Of a stretch of DNA of 64,000 nt, positions 42,271-51,444 are shown piece after piece. The stretch is from JBJXGE01 sp046154185 (lineage in GTDB: Bacteria; Planctomycetota; UBA8108; UBA1146; JAJFFE01): NCBI GenBank assembly GCA_046154185.1, contig JBJXGE010000058.1:62001-126000 (forward strand), read 5' to 3'. The position numbers and the translations under genes were made by a program. Every line of letters begins with the position of its first letter. Within the stretch, counting starts at the first letter, position 1. Below the pieces are notes generated by a model. It searched no databases and had not been told where the DNA came from. It saw nothing but the letters and a program-made list of their open reading frames with translations.

Positions 42271-42708
42271 ATGCCGTACGATCCGAAACTCGTGCAGCCG
42301 ATGCGCGAAGAACTGACCCGCATCGGCGTGAAGGAGCTCCTGACCGCGAAGGACGTCGACGAGTTCATGAAGAACTCAGGTGGCACCGCGCTCGTGCTTG
42401 TGAACTCCGTCTGCGGCTGTGCCGCCGGCGGCGCCCGACCCGGACTCGCTTTGGCGCTCCGGCACGCGACTTTGCCAGACCGCATTGCGACGGTTTTCGC
42501 CGGCCAAGATCTCGAAGCGACCCAGCAGGCCCGTGGCTACTTCAAAGACGTGCCGCCCTCGAGCCCGAGTTTCGCGCTCATGAAGGATGGCAAACTCATC
42601 GAGTTCGTGCCGCGCCACCGCATCGAGGGACACGATGCAAAGGCTATCGCGCAAGAACTCACTAAAGCGTTTGACAAGCATTGCGCAAGCGGCGCACCGA
42701 AAGAGTAA
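42271..42708 (+). CDS. Bacilliredoxin BrxA/BrxB family protein
   Basis: 145 residues. The family N-terminus (MPYDPKLVQPMREELTRIGV) and the redox motif C48-G-C50 in LVLVNSVCGCAAGGARPGL are diagnostic. In Firmicutes these proteins reverse bacillithiol mixed disulfides; whether this organism makes bacillithiol is not shown here. A ribosome site GGAGA precedes the ATG. The TAA overlaps the ATG of the next gene (TAATG). Confidence 0.93.
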   Translation: MPYDPKLVQPMREELTRIGVKELLTAKDVDEFMKNSGGTALVLVNSVCGCAAGGARPGLALALRHATLPDRIATVFAGQDLEATQQARGYFKDVPPSSPSFALMKDGKLIEFVPRHRIEGHDAKAIAQELTKAFDKHCASGAPKE

Positions 42709-42983
42709 TGGGCACTTTTCACGACCACCTGGGAGAGCTGCACGGCATCACGATCGTCGTGTACACCACGGGCGCGACCGTCTATGTCGGTCGCTGTCAT
42801 GAGGCGAACGATCAGCACGTCGTGTTGCTCGACGCCGACCGACACGTCGAAGGCACCGATGCCGGAACCCGCGCCGACTACCTCACGCGCGCGGCGCAAA
42901 TGGGTGTGTGGAAGAAATACGATCGGCTCACGTTGCCGCGCGGTGAAGTGAAGTCGATCGTGCGCCTCGGAGCGGTCAGTTGA
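42708..42983 (+). CDS. Small 91-residue protein, Sm-like candidate
   Basis: No firm family. The N-terminal half (HLGELHGITIVVYTTGATVYVGRCHEANDQHVVLLDADRHVEG) has the strand-turn pattern of the Sm1 motif (L.G..V.V.T.G..Y.G....D.hvVLLDA), followed by LPRGEVKSIVRLG, like the Sm2 end. It is coupled on both sides (TAATG with bacilliredoxin, TTGA with the CoA-binding gene), so it is surely translated. An RNA-binding role would be inference. Confidence 0.75.
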   Translation: MGTFHDHLGELHGITIVVYTTGATVYVGRCHEANDQHVVLLDADRHVEGTDAGTRADYLTRAAQMGVWKKYDRLTLPRGEVKSIVRLGAVS

Positions 42984-43393
42984 CGGCGCCGAATGCACGC
43001 GCCGTCGAGCGGGAGCGCATCGCGCGCTTTCTGTCGGCGCCGGTGTTCGCAGTCTTGGGTGCCAGCGCGGATCCGCACAAGTACGGATACAAGGTGCTCG
43101 CCGCATACCTGCAGCACGGCAAGCGCGCTTATCCGATCAACCCACGCGCCGAAGAGATTCTCGGTCTGCGCTGTTACCCGAATCTTTCTGCATTGCCGGA
43201 AACGGTGACGGCGGTGTCATGCGTCACACCGCCCGCCGTCACCGCAGAGCTGATGGACGATGCGGCCAATGCGGGCGCCAGAATTGTCTGGATGCAACCG
43301 GGTGCCGAAAGTCCAGCCGCCATCGCGAAAGCGCAGGCGCTTGGGCTCGAAGTCATCGCCGGTGGGGCGTGCGTGCTCGTCGAGCTCACGTAG
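42980..43393 (+). CDS. CoA-binding-domain protein (YccU-type)
   Basis: 137 residues. A Rossmann-like CoA-binding fold: FAVLGASADPHKYGYKVLAAYLQHGKRAYPINPRAEEILGLRCYPNL, then VDxV-type VTAVSCVTPPAVTAELMDDA and IVWMQPGAES. This is the small stand-alone CoA_binding_2 family, role unknown. TTG 42980 overlaps the stop of the preceding gene (TTGA), and the family start (ARFL...) fits it. Part of a four-gene cluster ending in the aminotransferase. Confidence 0.88.
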   Translation: MTAPNARAVERERIARFLSAPVFAVLGASADPHKYGYKVLAAYLQHGKRAYPINPRAEEILGLRCYPNLSALPETVTAVSCVTPPAVTAELMDDAANAGARIVWMQPGAESPAAIAKAQALGLEVIAGGACVLVELT

Positions 43394-43438
43394 TCACGCA
43401 CTGCCGCTCACTTCCCGCCTCCAGAGGAGAATTGTCCG

Positions 43439-44599
43439 GTGGCCAATCAGCGCTTGCAGGTGTTCGGCACCAGCATCTTCACGCAGATGACGCGGCTCGC
43501 GCAGCAGCACAATGCGATCAACTTGGCGCAGGGCTTCCCGGATTTCGACGGCCCGCCAGAGCTGATCGCGGCGGCGGAGCAGGCGATGGCGCGCGGCGAC
43601 AATCAGTACGCGCGGTCGCAGGGCCATCCGCTCCTCGTGCGCGCGGTGACCGACACCGTGCGCCAAAACTATGGCTTGAGCTACGATCCGGACACGGAGG
43701 TTGGCACGTATCATGGGGCGACCGAAGGCATCGCGGCGTGTTTGCTCGGACTCCTCAACCCGAGCGACGAGATCATCTTGTTCGAGCCGTTCTATGACAG
43801 CTATCCCGCTTGCGCCGAGCTCGCGGGCGCGGTGCCCCGATACTACACGTTGCGTTATCCGGACTTCGCGATCGATGGCGATGAGCTTGCAGCGCTCTTC
43901 ACGCCGCGCACGCGCGTGTTGCTTCTGAACACCCCCCACAACCCGACCGGTCGCGTCTTCTCGCGCGCCGAACTCGAGACGGTGGCGCGACTCTGCCAGA
44001 AGCACGATGTCGTCGTCGTCGCCGACGAGGTGTACGAGCACCTGACTTTTGCGGGCGCGAAGCATGTGCCAATCGCAAGCCTCCCCGGCATGCGCGAGCG
44101 CACGCTGACGCTCTCGAGCGCGGGCAAGTCCTTTTCAATGACCGGCTGGAAAGTCGGCTGGGCGACTGGTCCTCGGGAGTTGATCACGGCGGCCCAAACA
44201 GCGCATCAGTTCTTGACGTTTTGCGGCGCGACGCCACTCCACGTCGCCGTTGCGCAGGCGCTTCGCGAGTTGGGCGCCGACTATTTCGCGCAGTTTCGCC
44301 GCGACTATGAAGCTCGACGCGCGCTGCTCTTGGCGGCGCTCGAGCGAGCTGGATTCAACCCGGTGGCGCCGGCCGGCACATACTTCATATTGGCCGACAT
44401 CTCGCCGCTCTGGGACGGCGACGATGTCAGTTTCGCGCGCCACTTGGTCGAGCAACATGGCGTGGCGGCGATTCCCACCAGCGTGTTCTACCGGGAACAC
44501 CCCGAAGCGGGTCGTAGTCTCATGCGCTTCGCGTTCTGCAAACGTCCCGAGACGCTGATCGCCGCCGGGGCGCGCCTGCAAGGCCTGCGCGCTCGCTGA
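43439..44599 (+). CDS. Class I pyridoxal-phosphate aminotransferase
   Basis: 386 residues. Fold-type I enzyme with INLAQGFPDFDGPPELIAAAE, the Y-substrate segment ARSQGHPLLVRAV, NTPHNPTGRVFSRAELETVA, VVVADEVYEHLTF and the PLP-lysine motif SSAGKSFSMTGWKVGWATG. The sequence is closest in pattern to methionine/kynurenine-oxoglutarate aminotransferases of the YbdL type. GTG 43439 is preceded by GAGGAGAA. It converts an amino acid plus 2-oxoacid to the cognate oxoacid; exact substrate not certain. Confidence 0.92.
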   Translation: MANQRLQVFGTSIFTQMTRLAQQHNAINLAQGFPDFDGPPELIAAAEQAMARGDNQYARSQGHPLLVRAVTDTVRQNYGLSYDPDTEVGTYHGATEGIAACLLGLLNPSDEIILFEPFYDSYPACAELAGAVPRYYTLRYPDFAIDGDELAALFTPRTRVLLLNTPHNPTGRVFSRAELETVARLCQKHDVVVVADEVYEHLTFAGAKHVPIASLPGMRERTLTLSSAGKSFSMTGWKVGWATGPRELITAAQTAHQFLTFCGATPLHVAVAQALRELGADYFAQFRRDYEARRALLLAALERAGFNPVAPAGTYFILADISPLWDGDDVSFARHLVEQHGVAAIPTSVFYREHPEAGRSLMRFAFCKRPETLIAAGARLQGLRAR

Positions 44600-44631
44600 C
44601 GGCCCGGCGTGGCGTCCCTGCGGAGTCCATG

Positions 44632-45693
44632 TCAGTTCTTTGGGCGCGACTCGACACCAATGAAGAGTTCCGTGAGCCGTTCCAAATCGAGCAACATCGG
44701 TGTATTCGGGTCGTCGCTATTCAAGACGACCTTTGGAATCCGAAGGTTTTTTACAGCGTCGAGCGCCAGCAACACGCGACCGCCGCGGCCCGAGAGCGCC
44801 GCGTTGCGCAGTCGGTCCCGCTCTGCTTCAGCGCGTTTCAACGTGAGCTTTCCTTCGACTTCCAGAATGCGCTGATTTGCATCCGCTTGCGCGCGCGTCG
44901 TGCTGTCGTAGAGCGCCGCCTCGGATTGAATGGTCGCCTTCAACACTTGAATGCGCGAGCGCTCGGTTTGGAGTTTCTTCTCCCACTGCTGGTGCGACTC
45001 TTTGACTGCTGCGTCGATCTTCTTTCGCTCGGTTTGAAACAGTTCGTCTTGCTTTGTTTTTTCCGTTTCCGCCTCGTCGAGCTTCGCGAGCTGAAGTTGG
45101 AGCTGCTTCTCCTGTAACTTCACTTCGTACTGCGGCGAAAAGTAGAAGCGTCGAATGAGAACGTCGAGCGCTTCGATGTGGTACTGCTTCAACTCGGCGT
45201 TGAGCTGCGCGAGTGCGGTCGCGGAAACAGCCTGCCGCTCCTCCGGAATCTGCAGCCGCTCCGATGTCAGTTGCGAGAACGCGTTGCGCAGTTTGTTCTC
45301 CGCCGTGTTCTTCACGTTCAACGGATAACTGTCGCGGAAGCCGTCTTTCACAATGAGGTAGCCTTCGCCCGGGATGATGCGGTACGGCACCGACACTTCG
45401 ATGTTCACCATGTTGCCGTCTTGCGTGCGGATCTCGAGCGGCGTGCCGCGCTCTTCTTTCGCGTTGAAGTGCAAAAACAGCGTCGTTTTGGGGAGGAATT
45501 CCCATCGGTGGTAGAAACTGACGCCCCAATGAAATCCGGCTTCGAAATCGGTCGTGATGATTTGCGTGTCACCGATCATCACGCGCTTCACGCCGATCAG
45601 CGCCGGCGGCACTCGTTCGAAAAGCAGCTTTAAACTCAGCGTCAGCAAAAGCACAGCCGCCGCGCTGATAACGAGCCAGCGTCCCCCTTTCAT
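44632..45693 (-). CDS. SPFH/prohibitin-like membrane protein
   Basis: 353 residues. One N-terminal membrane helix (about 7-26) is followed by an SPFH domain (PPALIGVKRVMIGDTQIITTDFEAGFHWG ... MVNIEVSVPYRIIPGEGYLIV, about 28-190). A long coiled coil (QEKQLQLQLAKLDEAETEKTK...) and a C-terminal cap follow. SPFH proteins form membrane cages and often work in pairs such as HflK/HflC. The ATG overlaps the TAA of the neighbouring SPFH gene (TAATG), indicating a hetero-oligomeric pair. Confidence 0.88.
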   Translation of the reverse strand: MKGGRWLVISAAAVLLLTLSLKLLFERVPPALIGVKRVMIGDTQIITTDFEAGFHWGVSFYHRWEFLPKTTLFLHFNAKEERGTPLEIRTQDGNMVNIEVSVPYRIIPGEGYLIVKDGFRDSYPLNVKNTAENKLRNAFSQLTSERLQIPEERQAVSATALAQLNAELKQYHIEALDVLIRRFYFSPQYEVKLQEKQLQLQLAKLDEAETEKTKQDELFQTERKKIDAAVKESHQQWEKKLQTERSRIQVLKATIQSEAALYDSTTRAQADANQRILEVEGKLTLKRAEAERDRLRNAALSGRGGRVLLALDAVKNLRIPKVVLNSDDPNTPMLLDLERLTELFIGVESRPKN

Positions 45694-46886
45694 TACGGCG
45701 CTCCTTTCTGCTCAGACACCGCGGGATTTGCGGGTGGCGCATTCAGGTGCTCGATTCGGAACGGAGATGGGTCACGTCGATACGGGACAAACTCAAACTC
45801 CATCCGCGCGAAAAGTTGCGCGAGCGCTTCACGCACCAGGATTTCGCCGTTGTTTTCGAGAGCTCGCACTCGCGCGGTGATTCCCTCGGCTTCTTTTTGC
45901 GCCTCGACGGTCAGCGATCGGGCCTGTTCTTCCTGTTGCTTGCGGGCCGCTTCGCCGAGATTTTGGCGCTCAATCTTGTAGGCGTCGGCCGCGAACCTGA
46001 GCTTGACGGCGTCTTGCTCGGCGAGGATGCGCTCGGCCTCTAGCGTGCCCTTGAGATCTTCGAACTTCGTCGCCATTTCATTCTGCACATTGGCGAGCCG
46101 ACGCTCGCGTTCTTGCTTGAGTCGATCGATCTGCACGCGCAACTTATCGACCTCTTGATTCGCGATCTTCCGGTCTTCGATGGCCGCTTCATAATCCGAG
46201 TCGAACTTCGGTTTCGGTGTAATGATCTGCCGGACTTCGATGCCGTGCGGCCGCAACGCCTCGTTGAGGCGCGCTTGGCCCGCGGCGGTCGCCGTGCTGT
46301 AGTTATTGACGACTTCCGCCGCCGAGAAACGGCCGAATTCGTCGCGCAGGATGGACCGCGCATACGTGCGCACCCATTCCTTCTTGAACGCATCGCCAGG
46401 TCCCGAATCTTCGAGCAAGGCGGTCGCTTGGCTCGGAATGATGTTGTACTGAATGTCGAGTTCCTCGAACCAAAAGTTTGAGCCGTCATTGGCGCGCACG
46501 GTGAGCTTGCTGACGTGACTTTCGTCGCGATCCTTATCGCCCGCCATTCGGAACGCGATCGGCGACTTCTCGAACTTGAAAACCTGCTGTAGGAACGGCA
46601 GAAAGAACTGATAACCCGGGGTGTCGTAGTATTCCTTTTTCCCGGTCATGTAGTTGACGACAACCGCGACTTCGTTCGTGCTGATCTCCACGAATCCGCC
46701 CTGGCCAGTCAGCAACAACACGCCGCAGGAAAGAATCAGCAGCAACAACGCCGCGCCGAACAGGATGCGCATGAGCGGACCTGATGGCGGCCAATTCAAG
46801 GCAAACGGACCTCGCATCGGCGGCCAGCCCTCCGGCACATCCGACCTGCGACGTGGATCGATCGCCACACTCCACCTCCATTTCAT
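45693..46886 (-). CDS. SPFH-domain membrane protein, partner of the downstream SPFH protein
   Basis: 397 residues. A 38-residue proline-rich lead is followed by one transmembrane helix (MRILFGAALLLLILSCGVLLL, about 39-59) and an SPFH domain (GFVEISTNEVAVVVNYMTGKK..., KLTVRANDGSNFWFEELDIQYNI). A coiled coil (about 250-340; EDRKIANQEVDKLRVQIDRLKQERE) and a C-terminal segment follow. Topology and tandem arrangement resemble HflK/HflC, which hold FtsH protease, but no FtsH gene is near. The lipid-microdomain alternative (flotillin) cannot be excluded. Confidence 0.86.
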   Translation of the reverse strand: MKWRWSVAIDPRRRSDVPEGWPPMRGPFALNWPPSGPLMRILFGAALLLLILSCGVLLLTGQGGFVEISTNEVAVVVNYMTGKKEYYDTPGYQFFLPFLQQVFKFEKSPIAFRMAGDKDRDESHVSKLTVRANDGSNFWFEELDIQYNIIPSQATALLEDSGPGDAFKKEWVRTYARSILRDEFGRFSAAEVVNNYSTATAAGQARLNEALRPHGIEVRQIITPKPKFDSDYEAAIEDRKIANQEVDKLRVQIDRLKQERERRLANVQNEMATKFEDLKGTLEAERILAEQDAVKLRFAADAYKIERQNLGEAARKQQEEQARSLTVEAQKEAEGITARVRALENNGEILVREALAQLFARMEFEFVPYRRDPSPFRIEHLNAPPANPAVSEQKGAP

Positions 46887-46986
46887 GCAGTCACGAAAGT
46901 GAATTCAAAGTGCCGGCACCGCACTGCCGGCGCCTGGCTGCGCGCATTCAGCGTTCAGCACTCGGTTCTCGCGCGTGCTCGCGCAA

Positions 46987-47931
46987 TCAGAGAATCGTCT
47001 TGCCCAGTGCGGACGCAATCAACCCCACCGCGAGCTCCGCGGTGCGGTTCTTGTCATCGAGGATCGGATTGACTTCAACCAGCTCCAAACTTCTGAGGCG
47101 GCCGCACGCCGCCACGATTTCGAGTGCGAGATGCGCCTCCCGATACGTGAGGCCGCCCGGAATCGCCGTGCCGGTGCCGGGCGCGAGTTGCGGGTCCAAC
47201 GCATCGATATCGAAACTGACGTGGAGCAAGTCCGCGTCGCCGGTGGCGATCGTCACCGCTTCATCCACGATCGTGCCGATGCCGCGCTTGTCGATATCCG
47301 CCATCGTGTAGGTGTGAACTCCCGCGTCTTTCAATAGTCCGCGCTCCTTCACGTCGACATCGCGTAGTCCAATCTGCACGACGCGGTGCGGCGCGAGTTT
47401 TGGACCACTGTAACCGATCGAACGAAGTATTTCCGGTCCCTGATTCAAGAGACAAGCAAGCGGCATTCCATGGATGTTTCCGCTCGGTGAAGTGTCAGGC
47501 GTGTTGATATCCGCATGCGCGTCAAACCAGAGCACGCCGATCCGCGGCGCGCGCGCCGGATCGTGTATCTGTGCGCGCAAATGCAGTGCGAGACCGGAAA
47601 TTGTTCCGATCGCGATCGAGTGGTCACCCCCGATCACGAGTGGAAAACCACCGCCCGCGAGCACGGCGGCAATATGCTCAGCCAACTGCCGACAGGCGTC
47701 CGCTACGACCGGCAAATACTTCGCGTGTGGATCGCCGGCGGCGAGCGTCTCGGGAATCGAAATATGGATGTCGCCGTGGTCGAAGAGTTCAAGCCCGATG
47801 CGAGTGAGCGTCTCGTGGAGCCGCGCGATGCGAACCGCGCTCGGTCCCATTCCCACGCCACGACGACCAGCGCCATGGTCGAGCGGCACGCCCAAAATAT
47901 GAATCTTGCGATTAAACGGCGAGACGCTCAT
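46987..47931 (-). CDS. rocF: Arginase
   Basis: 314 residues, the normal arginase length. Arginase hydrolyses arginine to ornithine and urea at a di-manganese centre. The metal-binding motifs are all present: GGDHSIAIG, WFDAHADINTPDTSPSGNIHGMPLA, and SFDIDALDPQLAPGTGTAIPGGLTYRE. Metal ligands H, D, H, D, D are conserved as in ureohydrolases, and the SGNIHGM segment is the arginase rather than agmatinase pattern. No ornithine or urease genes are nearby. Confidence 0.95.
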   Translation of the reverse strand: MSVSPFNRKIHILGVPLDHGAGRRGVGMGPSAVRIARLHETLTRIGLELFDHGDIHISIPETLAAGDPHAKYLPVVADACRQLAEHIAAVLAGGGFPLVIGGDHSIAIGTISGLALHLRAQIHDPARAPRIGVLWFDAHADINTPDTSPSGNIHGMPLACLLNQGPEILRSIGYSGPKLAPHRVVQIGLRDVDVKERGLLKDAGVHTYTMADIDKRGIGTIVDEAVTIATGDADLLHVSFDIDALDPQLAPGTGTAIPGGLTYREAHLALEIVAACGRLRSLELVEVNPILDDKNRTAELAVGLIASALGKTIL

Positions 47932-47981
47932 GCCACCTTGCTACGACTCATGAAACATAAGAATCAATCCGACTGAACCTG

Positions 47982-49073
47982 CTACGGCAGACTCTTCAGC
48001 ACCGTGTTTTTGTGGCGTAGAACGGAAGTGAAAGGCTCCCGATCGCCGAACTCCGCTTCCAATTCCCGCAATGCGAAATCGGCGCTTTCCTTGTCGCCCG
48101 CGAGCGTCGCTGCAAAGAATACGAAGCGCCAGTAGTCGAACACGACCGCCGGATCAGCGCCGGCGGGTCGGCCACCAAGCCGATACATACGGTAGCTGCC
48201 ATCGATCGCCCGCGCGCGCGCCGCCGCAAGGAGCGGGTTTTCGCTCGACGTCTCCATGCCTTGATCGAGCGCTTTCGCACGCGCCGCGCGAAACTGGCTG
48301 AGCAAAGTGTAGAGCGACTCCTGCGAACGGCGATAGCGCCCCAAAAGTTCGCGGCGCAGGCCAGTCAGCGAAGGCGCGCCGTCATCGAGGAGCCGGTCAC
48401 CGAGTTCGAGCGACAACTGCTCTTCGATACAAGACGCTTCGTCCGAGCTCACCGCGTCAAGCGGGAGCCGCTGCTCTGCTTCCAGTTCCGCGCTGTTCGG
48501 CTCCGGTCGCCTGTCAGAAACTTCGTCATCCGCGTTCGGCGCAACGGTCTCGGCTCCCGTCGATGGGGTTCCCGCCGACTCGTTCCGTTTCACTTCACTC
48601 ACCGCATCGGCAACGCCAGCCTTCGCCCCCGTTCGCGCGTCGGGCGCGAGCGCGCTGGATCGACGTGAATCCGACTCACCGGTGGCGACGGTCACGTTCG
48701 CATCGCGAGAGTCAGCTCGTGATCGTTCGGTGCGCTCGGCGTCACCATCTCGAATATTATCCGGAGCATCGCTCTGTGGTTTTTCACGCGTCGGCGGCGT
48801 CGTGACCTCGGCCACCACTTCGGAGTTATCCGTCGCGTCATCATTGGGCGGTGCCGCTTTTGGCGGGAGACTCTTCGACACCGGCGTTGGTGCAACCGCG
48901 GGAGCTTCCGCGGGCGCTTCCGGCGCGACGACTGGAGCGACAACCGGCGGCTTCTCGCCTTGCTCGAGCCGAGCGTCATCCCGACCCGCGTCGGCGAATA
49001 GCGCGCTGGCGGAACAAAACGCAGTCAACAGCGCCGCCAAACGCACAGTGTGGAGCACTCGGGATTCTTGCAT
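47982..49073 (-). CDS. Secreted proline/alanine-rich protein of unknown function
   Basis: 363 residues. A signal peptide (VRLAALLTAFCSASALFA, about 8-27) is followed by a low-complexity PPVVAPVVAPEAPAEAP stretch and an extended disordered acidic region. A helical C-terminal domain runs from about 210 on (SCIEEQLSLELGDRLLDDGAPSLTGLRRELLGRYRRSQESLYTLLSQF ... FDYWRFVFFAATLAGDKES). GGAGG lies 7 nt before ATG 49073. The same PPVVAPVVAP linker occurs in the lipoprotein at 53.1-55.3 kb. No family recognised. Confidence 0.7.
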   Translation of the reverse strand: MQESRVLHTVRLAALLTAFCSASALFADAGRDDARLEQGEKPPVVAPVVAPEAPAEAPAVAPTPVSKSLPPKAAPPNDDATDNSEVVAEVTTPPTREKPQSDAPDNIRDGDAERTERSRADSRDANVTVATGESDSRRSSALAPDARTGAKAGVADAVSEVKRNESAGTPSTGAETVAPNADDEVSDRRPEPNSAELEAEQRLPLDAVSSDEASCIEEQLSLELGDRLLDDGAPSLTGLRRELLGRYRRSQESLYTLLSQFRAARAKALDQGMETSSENPLLAAARARAIDGSYRMYRLGGRPAGADPAVVFDYWRFVFFAATLAGDKESADFALRELEAEFGDREPFTSVLRHKNTVLKSLP

Positions 49074-49140
49074 GAGCAAACCTCCGTTGGTCCTTCCATC
49101 GACGCTCGTTGACGGGATCGCAATCCCCGCGACAACGAAA

Positions 49141-49158
49141 CGCCGCACGGGTGCGGCG
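49141..49158 (-). terminator. Hairpin after the alpha/beta hydrolase gene
   Basis: CGCCGCAC/GTGCGGCG stem with a 2-nt loop, followed on the minus strand by TTTCGTT, about 80 nt downstream of the hydrolase stop. Confidence 0.5.
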
Positions 49159-49238
49159 ACAAACTCTGATAACCCGCGCAGCGCGCGCAGATTAAATCAC
49201 AAGTTCGAGCGCGAGACCAGTGCCACCTCAACGCCCCT

Positions 49239-50111
49239 TCAGAACTCGACCGCGAGCTGCTCAACGAGTAGCTCTGGCGCATCGATATGTAGCCAGTGCC
49301 CGGCGTTGGCTAACGATGTGTAACGACGCGTCGCCGGGTGCGACAACGCCAGTGCCTGCATGCGGAAACGCGCATCGGCGTCGACGACGGGCGAATGGTC
49401 CCCAACGACAAATGTAATAGGCAAATCGGCGCGCGTTTGATCGAGGAGCCGCCAACCATCGCAGGCTCGGTAGTCGGCGAGCAACTCGTGAATGGCCGCC
49501 AAATCGAGGCGCAGGCGCCAGCCGTCGACGCCGGGCTCGAGGTTCATCGCGAGCCAGGCAGCGACGCTGGTCGCGAGGTGGTGCGCTTCGAGCGTCTGGA
49601 TGAATTGCGCGCGATCGGCGAAGCGAGTGGGGATGTCGGCAAGCGCCGCGAGCACGCGGTCGACTTGATCCGTCCGCGCAATCGTGACGGGCGCGGTGGG
49701 GCGCGCCGGCTGCGGCGACGGATCGGCATCGAGCAACCACAGGTGCTGCATCGCCGCGGGAGCCGCGGTCGCGTAACACAGCGCAACTTTAGTCGCAAAA
49801 GAATGCGCGCAGATCGCGGCACAGCGCGCGCCAGTGGTCGCTTCAAGTCGTTCGAGATCACGCGCCGCCGCCAACAGCGTGTGCGGCGGAAGCGCCGCTT
49901 GCGAGCGCCCATGCATTCGCAAGTCGACGAGCACCGCGCCCCAGTCCGGGTGGCGATCGACCCATCGACGCGCGATACTGCGCCAGTTCGCGCCCATTCC
50001 CAAGATGCCGTGCAAGAAGTAGAGCCAGCGCGAAGGCGTCCGAGTCGCGCCGCCACTGGTCACTTTCACGCAGTGCAACGGCGGAGTATCTGGCAGCGAG
50101 CTAGTTCCCAT
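49239..50111 (-). CDS. Alpha/beta-fold hydrolase (YbfF-like)
   Basis: 290 residues. Oxyanion motif LHGILGMGANWRSIARRW near residue 33, then VDLRMHGRS, nucleophile elbow AICAHSFATKVAL (Ser in AHSFA), an acidic residue in ITFVVGDHSPVVD and the catalytic His in NAGHWLHIDAPE. The order Ser-Asp-His is the standard triad. Most like short-chain esterases of the YbfF/ABHD11 type; natural substrate unknown. Confidence 0.9.
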   Translation of the reverse strand: MGTSSLPDTPPLHCVKVTSGGATRTPSRWLYFLHGILGMGANWRSIARRWVDRHPDWGAVLVDLRMHGRSQAALPPHTLLAAARDLERLEATTGARCAAICAHSFATKVALCYATAAPAAMQHLWLLDADPSPQPARPTAPVTIARTDQVDRVLAALADIPTRFADRAQFIQTLEAHHLATSVAAWLAMNLEPGVDGWRLRLDLAAIHELLADYRACDGWRLLDQTRADLPITFVVGDHSPVVDADARFRMQALALSHPATRRYTSLANAGHWLHIDAPELLVEQLAVEF

Positions 50112-50233
50112 CGCAACCTCACGAGCAGATCAAACCATCTGCGCAGTCAGCGTGCGGTGGATATCGAGCAAGAGCTGACCCTCCCGCTTGACGCCGCTCA
50201 GAGTCTCTGGAGGCTTCTCGAAAGCGTCGTCCG

Positions 50234-51337
50234 TCATCTCCGTGACGTCCCCGACTTCGGTTTGAGTGCGCGTTCGATCACGCCGCCTCCGAGGCACTCT
50301 TCGCCATCGTAAAAGACCGCGAACTGGCCCGCCGACACACCGCTGTCCGCGCGCGCCATCTGCACGGTCCAAGTGCCGGCGCGGTCGGTTGGCTCGAGCC
50401 GGCAGGCGACACTCGTGGGACTGTGACGGATCTTCACTTCGAGCGCGGCCGCAAGCGCTGGCGGCGAGCGCAGCCAGCTCAACTGGCCGACTTCGAATTG
50501 ATCGCATTCGTGCTCCGCGAGATGTTCGGCGTGGGAGACGTACACGATGTTTCGCTCGCAGTCTTTGTCGACAACGAACCACGGGCCTTGGCTCAGCTTG
50601 AGCCCACGACGCTGACCGATCGTGTGAAACCAATACCCGCGGTGCTCGCCAAGGGTGCGGCCCGTCTCGATCTCGATGATCGGGCCGGCTTGATCGCCGA
50701 GGTGATACCGGACGAACTCCTCGAAGCGGATGCGGCCGAGGAAGCAAATACCCTGGCTATCCGGTCGATCGCGGTTCGCCAGCTCGTAGTGCTCGGCCAG
50801 GCGACGCACTTCGACTTTCGACAAATGCCCGATGGGAAACTGACAACGCGCGAGTTGCGCGGCGTTCAAGTGCGAGAGAAAGTAAGTCTGATCCTTGACG
50901 GGATCGACACTCCTCAGCAGCCGTGAGCCGCCGCTTTCGTGCTGGACGCGCGCATAGTGCCCTGAAGCGATCCAATCGAAATCGGTCTCGATCGCGTCGA
51001 CGAACGCTCCGTACTTGATGCGTTGATTGCACAAGATGTCGGGGCTCGGCGTCCGCCCGCGCCGCAGTTCGGCAATTGTGTAGGACACCACGCGGTCCCA
51101 GTACTCGCGCTGTAGGGGTAGAACTTCGAGCGGCACCTGCGCTTGGTCGCAAACGGCGCGCAAGTACTCGAGATCTTCTTCCCACGGGCAAGCGCCCAAA
51201 TGCGACAGCTCGTCCTCGAGCCAGATTTTCAAATAAAACGCGGTGATGGCGCTCGTGTCGGCCGCCTTCAGCAGCCGCAACGCGACGGAGCTGTCGACGC
51301 CGCCAGAAATGAGCAGTGCGGTTTTCACGTTTGGCAA
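50234..51337 (-). CDS. mnmA: tRNA-uridine 2-sulfurtransferase MnmA
   Basis: 367 residues. MnmA activates U34 of Glu/Gln/Lys tRNAs with ATP and inserts sulfur. The PP-loop SGGVDSSVALRLL opens the protein; GRTPSPDILCNQRIKYGAF carries the first catalytic cysteine and DSQGICFLGRIRFEEF the second. The central region and C-terminal beta-barrel (YVSHAEHLAEHECDQFEVGQLSW) match MnmA. The start is TTG 51337, or GTG 51328 three codons in; no strong ribosome site resolves this. It diverges from the Tsr3-like gene. Confidence 0.95.
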   Translation of the reverse strand: MPNVKTALLISGGVDSSVALRLLKAADTSAITAFYLKIWLEDELSHLGACPWEEDLEYLRAVCDQAQVPLEVLPLQREYWDRVVSYTIAELRRGRTPSPDILCNQRIKYGAFVDAIETDFDWIASGHYARVQHESGGSRLLRSVDPVKDQTYFLSHLNAAQLARCQFPIGHLSKVEVRRLAEHYELANRDRPDSQGICFLGRIRFEEFVRYHLGDQAGPIIEIETGRTLGEHRGYWFHTIGQRRGLKLSQGPWFVVDKDCERNIVYVSHAEHLAEHECDQFEVGQLSWLRSPPALAAALEVKIRHSPTSVACRLEPTDRAGTWTVQMARADSGVSAGQFAVFYDGEECLGGGVIERALKPKSGTSRR

Positions 51338-51444
51338 AGTTCTCGGTTAGACTTCGCGTGCAGCCAGTACACCACGATTGCTCCCGCGCACGAACGAAAG
51401 GCCCGCAGATTCTACCGGACAGATCTCCCCCAACGATACGCCCG

